Part shown: piece after piece, positions 58,101 through 64,000 of the stretch
Numbering within the stretch: position 1 is the stretch's first letter
Layout: every line of letters begins with the position of its first letter
NCBI RefSeq assembly: GCF_027409185.1
Contig: NC_084471.1
Coordinates: 9,081,035-9,145,034 of the forward strand
Direction of reading: 5' to 3'
Source: Cynocephalus volans
Lineage: Eukaryota > Chordata > Mammalia > Dermoptera > Cynocephalidae
Length of the DNA: 64,000 nt
The notes under the pieces: generated by a model
What the model saw: the letters and a program-made list of their open reading frames with translations, nothing else
What the model was told of the DNA's origin: nothing
The model's database searches: none
Position numbers and translations under genes: made by a program

Positions 58101-61100
58101 TTGTGCACAAGGATGAGTTCTTCTTCTGCAGTGGTGGTATCTCCAGCTGTCCCCCGGTGAGTGTCTTCTCCCACACCCTGTCCTGCAGCCTCTAGTTCCT
58201 GGGGGTCCCTGCAGACCAGGAACTTTGCTTCTACTGTGTACCTCTGGCTTCTAGCCTAGTGTATGGAGGCCTGTGGCATAGTTCCTCATAACTACCTTAA
58301 GACTCGGCTCAAGAAAACCTTTCCCAGACACCACAGCCAGTTGCCCTCCTCTCTGCTCCCAGGGCACCCGTGGGTCCCTCTGTCTCCCACTGAGCATGTT
58401 ACAGTGAAACAAGCTGTTTCTCAGTCTCCACAGGGAACTGTGTGTAAGCTCCTTGCAGGCCGAGACTATGTCTTACTTTTACACCCCCATCACCATGCAG
58501 TGCCTGGCTCCTAGTAGGAACTCAGCTGACGTTCATCTTGATGATGAGAGGTAAAGTGAGTCGCCCAAAGTTACACAGCCAATAAGAGGCATTAGTACTG
58601 GAATTCAGATCTCTCTGACTCTAAAGCCCAAGTCCTTTTACAAAACATTTCTGTCAGAACTATCTAAGGGCTGTCATGGGAGGAGCACAAGCACAGATCG
58701 AGCAGCTGTTTGATGCACATAAACAGGAAGTCATGCTCGAGTTCTTCCTCTCTCATCGGCCCCCACCATACTTCGTCTAACAAGCCTTCATAAAGCCCAT
58801 TCAGTTCCACCTTGCAACCATATCTTAAATCAGTCTAGCTCTCTTCATCTCAGCCCATTTCTCCAGAGTTTTCACCTTAGTCCAGGCCACCCTCCTGTCT
58901 ATCCTGGAGCACAGCAATAGCCTCCTGGTCTCCTTGCATCTACTCTTCCTTTTCAGTCAGTTCTGCACACAGGAGGCAAAGTGATCTTTTCAAAATGAAA
59001 ATCTGATCATTGTATTCCCCCTGCTTAAGTCAGAATTCTCCCTGTGGTTCTTGGAGTAAAACCAGAAAGCTCAGCATGGCCTCCTAGGCCCTATCTGATC
59101 AGGTCTCTGGCCAGCCTCTTCTCAGGTGGTGCCCTCCCCCACCACTACTCTCTTCTCATTACTCGAACACACTTTGGACATTTATACTCTGTACTCTGAC
59201 ATCAGTATACCTCCCTGATCCTTCACATGATTTTGCCTCTCCAGCCTTCAGATTTGAGCTCAATGTCACTTCCTCAGGCAAGTCTTCCCTGACTCCTCAG
59301 ACTGGGAAGATCCCCGTCATATACACTGTTGACATTCCGTACTGTTCCAGCACGACCTTTATTGCAGCTCGTAATTATACAATGGTTTGCGGGATTTTTT
59401 TTCTCTGCCTATAAGCTCCTTGAGGGTAAGAATCTCATCTGTTTTGTCCACATTGTACCCACCGTGCATAGCATAAGGCACAGTATATAGTAAGTTCTCT
59501 ATGCATATTTGTTATATGAGTGTTATATGAGTGAATAATAGGGCTCAAATAGTGACCTTTTGTCTCTTACAACTTTGAGATAATTATTCTCCAAGTACCA
59601 TAATTATCTATCCTGCACCGCAGGCTTTCCCTAATGCCTAGAACAATGTCATCCACATAATAGGTGCTCAATAGCTATGAGTTAACGATCTTTTCAGAGA
59701 GGTCTGCTCTGGAGTGTTCTCCTGGGTAATCCTTTTGTTTCCCCACTGGTTTCCACACTGGACCTCAGTCTCTATGTTAGTCTCCTGTGGCAGTCTGCTA
59801 ACCCCATGGCTGAGGGTTTTCTGTAGGCCTTTTAGGGGCCATTAACACCCTAGCCCTGTCACTATCAAAAAGAACTGAATTGGGGAAATATTTGCCAACC
59901 TGCCAGATTTCTCATGGTCTTTCACATTTTCCCATTGTCACAAGAGATAACCAAGTGTGTCACAAGAAAAACTGGCTGCATACTTTATGAATACAGGCAT
60001 GGATAGATGGCCTATCAAGTGTGAACCATTTCTAGTCATCTGTTCTGTTTTCATGATCAGGCATGTCGGGGAAAAGAGGAGACCTCAGATTCTGGGTTTG
60101 TTTCTTTTATCAACTGAATGAGTGAACAGTGTAAGGAATCAGACCTGCAAGAGAATCCCAGGACTCCACCAAAAACAAGAAGACTGACTTCTTAGCCATC
60201 CTGCCAGTATGTGCCAATGGAAAGTCACCAGGAAGCTCTAAGCTCATTGTAACCTTGATACAAACAGGAAATAACACTCTTCATCTGACCAGGGTGCTCT
60301 GACAGTTAAAAATGATGTTGTTGGAAAAGAGTGTTGTGGTCTTCTGTGAGAAGCCACATTAAAAAATTAAATACAGATGATGATTTAATGACTTTCTTTG
60401 GGTTGGCTCTTGTAGGGAGGGACATTGCTTGGGCCCCCAGACTCTGTGGTTGATGTGGGGAGCACAGAAGTCACAGAAGAGATCTTTCGGGAGTACCTGT
60501 CCTCCCTGAGGGAGTCCCTGTTCCGGTGAGTGGAGACAGGGGTGGTGGTTAGTTGTGTCTGTCTCCCCCACTAGGTAATTGACCCACAGAGGGCAACACT
60601 ATATCATATCCCCCAGAGCACTCAGCACAAGGCCTGGCCCAGGTTTTGCTGAATGAATATGAAGAGAACCCAATTATCATGCTAAAAAAAAGTGCTCAGA
60701 GTTGTTCCAAGGCAGGTATTCCATCCCAGAATACTTCCTGCTGAAACTTTTAGAGGAAAGAGGGACTATTTATTCCTTCTGATTGAAATCAGCAAATGCT
60801 GTTCTCAACCTGTACTGGCCGAGTGCTTTGTCCTTAACAGCAAAAACAGGGTTTGTAGAGGGGTTGGGATGGAATACAAATGAGCAGACTTTCTCTTAAA
60901 GAAGTTTTAGGCAATTTCAATAAGGCTTAAACTCTATCTTTTTTTTTTTTTTTTTTTGTCTTTTTCGTGACCGGCACTCAGCCAGTGAGTGCACCGGCCA
61001 TTCCTATATAGGATCCGAACCCGCAGCGGGAGCGTAGCTGCACTCCCAGCGCTGCACTCTCCCGAGTGCGCCACGGGCTCGGCCCTAAACTCTGTCTTAG

Positions 61101-63330
61101 AGCTCTGACTTTGTGAGCGTAAGGATTCTCCTGAAACTGTGGGAGCCATATATTTTCATTTTATCCTTCCCTTAAAAATCAGTTCTTAATGGTCCACAGT
61201 GACAAATCAAGCAGTCCTTTTGGCATGTGAGAGGGGGAAATCACAGTCCTCAATTCAGCTGTGCTCACCATTCTACCATCTGGTTTGAGTATTCCACATA
61301 GATGCTCGCTGGCTTTCTCATATCTGTCCTCCAAACATTTCTCGCAATGTGCAGAGGTGAGGCCTACAACCTGTTTGAACACAACTGTAACACCTTCAGC
61401 AACGAAGTGGCACAGTTCCTGACCGGGAGGAAGATTCCTTCTTACATCACTGACCTGCCCTCTGAAGTTCTCTCCACGTAAGTGTGTTCTCTATCTCTGC
61501 CCCTGCTATGGCCAACCTTGAAAATCCCCATTCATAGTCAGTGCCCTTCCTCTGGACCATACCTGCCCTCTCAATTGCACCAGAAACCTCCCAGGTGGGC
61601 CTGCCCTGATGGCAAGTTCTAACACAGAGGCCACCATTCTCTCCACCCACTGATGCGCACCTGTAGTATTTCTTGGAGTTAGGCCAACTCTACCCTGGCC
61701 ACAGTGCAACCACAGAACTTGGAAACCCACTTGACACTGGCTTCGGTGTTTGTACAAAATCCTGTCGTCTGTCTTTTCCATTGTGCACAAGGCATGCCCC
61801 TCCCCGTTAAAATACAGTGTTAGACAAGCAGAGAGGAGGTCAGAGAAACAGGAGGGTGGCTCGTTTTATAACTGTTGGTTTGTCTTTCTTCCACTGCACC
61901 ATGAGCTCTTTGACTCCTTCAAGGACAATGTTCTACTTGCCCTCATTCCTTTTAGTGCACAGTCAGCCTTCAGTACATGTTTTCTCCAAGAATACTCTGT
62001 AGCCCCTTCTGCCCTGATGGGGTCCAAACTTTGGAAGTGCCTGGTGGGCCATCATCCAGGCATTGTTACCTGTAAGGACACACACACTCCCAAAGCCATC
62101 TCACCCCCCACACTCCCTTTGCTGTTGATTGCCTTCCGGCAACCTCTGCCCACTCTAGGACCACGTCCATTTGCTGACTCTCACTCAGTTTCTTCTGAAC
62201 TAGGGCCCTGTCCAACAGGAATCCTTGCAGGTTTAGCAGGCTCAGTAGGGTGAGCTGTTTTTCATACCTGCGTAGTAATCTCACAGGAAAAACTTGCATA
62301 GGAAACAAGGCTGCTGAGGAGCCCATCTCCCAGCCCTAGCCCTGCCTTTCTGTCCCTTAGTGGGTGTGTTAAACCCCACAGCCCTACTGAGGGATCTAGG
62401 TTATGGGGCCCGGAGCTACCTTGAGTAGCTAGAATGTTCTTGCTGTTATTATTTGATAGGTAGATTTCCTGGACTTATCTGAATTAGGGTTGATAATCCT
62501 AGGTTGCATCTGTTTACATTTTGGAGTACTTCATTCCCTTTGAACTTGAGGATGATTTTCAAAAATGGCAGTATCTACTGAAGAAAACACCAGTGACTGA
62601 GATGTGTGTGGGCAACCTTGTAGTAATCTTGGAAAGCCTCTAAATGCCAGTATTTGCAGTGCTTTTTTCAGCTAAATTACTGTGAGAGCAAACTGGGAGC
62701 CCTTTAGAAAGTGGCATTAACACCCTATGGCAATCTGGCATTTGTCATTTTTCCTGAATATTTCCCGTATTCTTCGAAGACCTCAGTTCCTGGAAGAATC
62801 CAATTGTGTGCCATCCTCACTCCTGACTTTATTGTCATTTTCATATCCTTTTTCCTTTTCCTCAGCTTCCTCACTTAAACTTTATTTTTTATCTTCTCTT
62901 TCATGAGAATACTAGTGCATAAAGTACAGAAAGCTCTAGTTCCCTATAGGTAGACAGCCTGTTAAACCGCAGCTAACCAGGCTTCCAAGGCAAGGGTAGT
63001 AGGGTGGTGGCACCTGCTGAGGGGGAGACTCCCAGCGTGAAAACGCAGAGCAGACTGTTTCAGATACGCCCTCTAAAAAGACTGCTGTGTGGGCAGGGAG
63101 AGAAAATTAAATGAGGCAACAGGGTCCTCTGTCCTGGTGTGACAGTTCTGGTGCAACCACCGTCCACCCCTCCTCCCTACCTGTAGGTAGACTGCATCCC
63201 AGAGCCCACCCAGCCCACGTCTCTGTTTCCCCACAGGAGCTTTGGACAGGAACTTCGGCGCTTCCTGGACACCATCCTGATCCAGCCTCCTGGAGGGAGC
63301 ACCATGGGCGGACCCAACGGCCAGAGCTAA
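45845..63330 (+). CDS. DESI1: DESI1 (PPPDE2) desumoylating isopeptidase 1, complete 6-exon coding sequence, 168 residues
   Basis: Exons: 45845-45932, 57544-57565 (only 22 nt), 58087-58156, 60416-60525, 61355-61477, 63237-63330. All borders are AG/GT, the phases chain to 507 nt, and the stop TAA is at 63328-63330. ATG follows CCAGGTCCCG at the 3' end of the CpG island. The product is a PPPDE-fold cysteine isopeptidase that removes SUMO from a few targets such as BZEL and acts as a dimer in nucleus and cytosol. The family's catalytic pair is present: His38 in WHTSIVV (completed across exons 2/3) and Cys108 in FEHNCNTF (exon 5). Length equals the human protein as I recall it. The last exon differs more from human than the rest ([18 protein letters not shown]), and residue 51 is Cys where I recall Gly. 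Introns, intact frame and synteny rule out a processed copy. Confidence 0.97.
47004..47565 (+). mobile_element. MER5-like hAT element split by an older-looking insert and a SINE
   Basis: 47004-47055 (CACATCAGAATAATCTAGGG...) and 47480-47565 (AAATCTCCTGGATTTTG...) read as two ends of one MER5-like copy. Between them lies about 230 bases of unclassified repeat plus the SINE at 47292-47384. Confidence 0.4.
47292..47384 (-). mobile_element. tRNA-Ile SINE, monomer
   Basis: Reverse monomer; 13-nt near-duplication TTTCTTACCTTTT / TTTCCTACCTTTT. Confidence 0.9.
47870..48300 (+). repeat. Old mammalian interspersed repeat, family unassigned
   Basis: GAGTGCCTACTGTGCTAGTC, ATAAATGCCATGCTGTGCAGG and GGCCCTGAGGCAGGCAAGAA match the general layout of the repeat at 12430-12800. 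Family not known to me. Confidence 0.4.
48715..48965 (-). mobile_element. MIR-type SINE
   Basis: CCATTTTCCAGTTGAGGAACC, GTCCCACAGCTGGTAGTTGG and TTGGCTATACCACCTC in reversed MIR order. Confidence 0.7.
49133..49252 (-). mobile_element. tRNA-Ile SINE, monomer
   Basis: Reverse monomer with a T/G-run tail side (T9 G11) and GAGTTAACTGGGCAGCC end. Confidence 0.88.
50115..50220 (+). mobile_element. L2 LINE 3' terminus
   Basis: TAGAAGGCAGGGACTCTGTC and GCTCAGTAGGTGTTGATTAT form a short L2 end. Confidence 0.5.
50690..51035 (+). mobile_element. L2 LINE 3' end
   Basis: CTCCAGGAAACTTTCCTAGACC, TGGAAAGTCCATGGGGGCAAG and TCAGTGCTTGGCATGCAGTAA occur in the usual L2 order. Confidence 0.75.
51502..51669 (+). 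mobile_element. tRNA-Ile SINE, dimer
   Basis: Complete dimer; right-unit end reads GGTCGATCATCTTT with a 4-nt insertion. Confidence 0.9.
52321..52490 (-). mobile_element. tRNA-Ile SINE, dimer
   Basis: Reverse complete dimer; flanked by TGGCCAAAAAAA on both sides (from 52309 and from 52491). Confidence 0.9.
52929..52988 (-). mobile_element. tRNA-Ile SINE, 5'-truncated
   Basis: Long T run, then GGTGGCCAGCCAGTACATGG and box B; the rest is absent. Confidence 0.8.
53129..53273 (-). mobile_element. tRNA-SINE hairpin subfamily
   Basis: Reverse; hairpin GGAAGCGTCACTGCGCTCC, 5' end with doubled CGGGCTCGGGCTCGG. 16-nt duplication GTATCCTGCAACTTTT at 53113-53128 and 53274-53289. Confidence 0.93.
53745..54101 (-). 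mobile_element. tRNA-Ile SINE dimer (outer), split by a second dimer
   Basis: Outer copy runs 53745-53789 and resumes 53958-54101 in register (GTAAGGGGATCTTAACCC). All its parts are present once the inner copy is set aside. Confidence 0.9.
53790..53957 (-). mobile_element. tRNA-Ile SINE dimer (inner, nested)
   Basis: Complete reverse dimer inserted in the outer SINE; exact 14-nt duplication AGTAAGGGGATCTT at 53776-53789 and 53958-53971. Confidence 0.93.
54205..54610 (+). mobile_element. L2 LINE 3' end
   Basis: GATCTGGGCCTCCATTACCTC, TGCTCAGATGTCACCTTCTCA, AAAGAGGCCCACCCTAATC, then a shortened end with GTGTCTGGAAGATAGTAG. Confidence 0.78.
55035..55142 (+). mobile_element. tRNA-Ile SINE, monomer with (GAAA)n tail
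   Basis: CTGGCTAGCCGATTAGCTCAG to GGCCAGTAAC. 13-nt near-duplication TGAAGGTGCTTGT / TGAAGATGCTTGT. Confidence 0.9.
55600..55775 (-). mobile_element. MIR-type SINE
   Basis: GGAGAAACTGAGGCATAGAG and the flanking blocks form a degraded reversed MIR. Confidence 0.55.
55875..55982 (+). mobile_element. tRNA-Ile SINE A, left unit only, A-rich tail
   Basis: Left unit to GGGTTCGGAT, then straight into AAAAT repeats. Flanked by AAAAGTCTTCTTAA at 55861-55874 and 55983-55996. Confidence 0.92.
55997..56176 (+). mobile_element. tRNA-Ile SINE B, full dimer at the same target
   Basis: Complete dimer; shares the AAAAGTCTTCTTAA flank at 55983-55996 and has a third copy at 56177-56190. Confidence 0.93.
56330..56426 (+). 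mobile_element. tRNA-Ile SINE, monomer
   Basis: GGGCTGGCTGGTTAGCTCAG to CAGCCAGCCACC. 14-nt duplication AAGTCACAGGGCAA at 56316-56329 and 56427-56440. Confidence 0.93.
56530..57110 (+). mobile_element. L2 LINE fragment
   Basis: TGACCTCCTCCCTCTGGTCTG through TTTGAACTCCTTAAAGGCAGG and the GTTTCTGGTACACAGAGG end follow the L2 order. A short GT run sits at about 56972-56986. Confidence 0.7.
57715..57935 (-). mobile_element. hAT-type MITE (MER family), reverse copy
   Basis: Same family as 15235-15445, reversed: CATTCGGCAGTGTCTAGAGACATT and GCTACTGGCATCTAGTGGGTAG blocks. In DESI1 intron 2. Confidence 0.55.
58440..58540 (+). mobile_element. L2 LINE 3' terminus
   Basis: TAAGCTCCTTGCAGGCCGAGA to GTGCCTGGCTCCTAGTAGG is an L2-type end. 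A MIR in reverse follows directly. Confidence 0.55.
58535..58640 (-). mobile_element. MIR-type SINE fragment
   Basis: GTCGCCCAAAGTTACACAGCC and GTACTGGAATTCAGATCTC, reversed MIR. Confidence 0.65.
58840..59690 (+). mobile_element. L2 LINE fragment, long copy
   Basis: Spans a recognisable L2 3' region: CTGTCTATCCTGGAGCACAG, TCACTTCCTCAGGCAAGTC, AAGCTCCTTGAGGGTAAG, and terminal TAATAGGTGCTCAATAGC. In DESI1 intron 3. Confidence 0.75.
60941..61085 (-). mobile_element. tRNA-SINE hairpin subfamily
   Basis: Reverse; hairpin GGGAGCGTAGCTGCACTCCC. 13-nt near-duplication TAAACTCTATCTT / TAAACTCTGTCTT at 60928-60940 and 61086-61098. In DESI1 intron 4. Confidence 0.92.
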
Positions 63331-64000
63331 CAGGACTACATGGGACCGCTCTGCCTCACCAGGGCTTTTCCTTTTTAAACAAAACAAACCCTACCAGATT
63401 TCTATTTTATAATTTTACATCAGAGCTAACAACCAGGGGACGGCCTTTTAAATTTTCCAGGGAAGGAGATCGTCAGGCTGTACGTAGGACAATGCTGTTA
63501 AGAAACAGAACAAAGTGCCACCCCTTCTAATAGTATTACACTAATTTATTAAGGCTGTCTTGTCTGTGAGTTCACTTTTGACGCTGTTTCCTAAGCGTCT
63601 TCCACACTGGAGAAACGGAGGGGGGTTGTTTAAGCAGAAAGCAAAAGGCACAGTTTGGGGGAGCCCCAACCTAAAACCTCTTTCCAGAGAATATCCAGTT
63701 CTACCCAGGTTGCCACCACCTGTGGGACCCAGGTGAGTTTTATAATGTCCATGACCGGGGAAGTAGTTACTCTCTAGTGTTAAATGAACCAAAGGATTTG
63801 GTGCACATAGGACCAGTTTCAGGGTGACTAATCCAACCTAAGTGAACTCTTTAGCTACAGCCTTTCTCACCTTCCCTCCCCTACCCCAAGCAAGGCCAGG
63901 GGGGCCAGGGCTGGAGCAGCCAGAGCCTCAGGATCAAGGGACAGTGACAGCAAGTATCAGGCCAGAGAAAACAGGATAAAGCCATTCCTCCTTCCACTGA
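63331..64000 (+). other. DESI1: DESI1 3' untranslated region, cut by the right edge
   Basis: Non-repetitive sequence after the DESI1 stop. I find no AATAAA or ATTAAA-type signal placed to end the transcript before 64000, so the UTR probably continues beyond the window. Confidence 0.65.

Overview
This is vertebrate nuclear DNA, clearly placental mammal: three split genes with GT-AG introns, one CpG-island promoter, MIR, L2, MER5-type, MaLR and L1 repeats, and about 40 young tRNA-derived SINEs. The SINEs match tRNA-Ile(GAT) (anticodon arm GCTGATAAC) and occur as monomers and head-to-tail dimers. That pattern fits the CYN SINEs described from colugos (Dermoptera), so Galeopterus or Cynocephalus is my best guess for the source. 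This is inference; no database was searched.

Layout. 1-15040: 3' two thirds of SNU13 (NHP2L1, 15.5K) on the + strand. Only coding exons 2 and 3 are inside; the exon carrying the ATG lies left of the window. Intron 1 holds an old L1 and a nearly full-length younger L1 (about 3996-10238, minus strand) with an intact ORF1, a broken ORF2 and a tandem-repeat 5' UTR. 15041-21630: gene-free space between two converging genes, filled with an L2, a solo MaLR-like LTR, a composite retroelement, a second LTR-like repeat and a small CpG-rich patch with CTCF-like and NRF1-like sites. 21632-about 45400: XRCC6 (Ku70) on the minus strand, all 12 coding exons, in frame, 609 codons. About 44750-46100: CpG island serving as shared promoter of XRCC6 and DESI1. 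45845-64000: DESI1 on the + strand, all six coding exons, 168 codons; its 3' UTR runs off the right edge. SNU13, XRCC6 and DESI1 also neighbour each other on human 22q13.2, so this is a conserved block.

The genes are not a pathway. SNU13 acts in U4/U6.U5 snRNP and box C/D snoRNP assembly, XRCC6 in non-homologous end joining, DESI1 in SUMO removal. The XRCC6/DESI1 pair is head to head and probably shares promoter elements; SNU13 and XRCC6 are tail to tail.

The most unusual content is mobile. A composite non-autonomous element (17475-18215, 28989-29561, tail-only copy 32905-33020) joins a GC-rich region with about 80-bp tandem repeats to a scrap of L1 ORF2 and an L1-like 3' end, resembling the SVA architecture of apes. 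There is also a SINE subfamily whose anticodon region is replaced by a strong hairpin, and several nested or same-site SINE insertions with clear target-site duplications.
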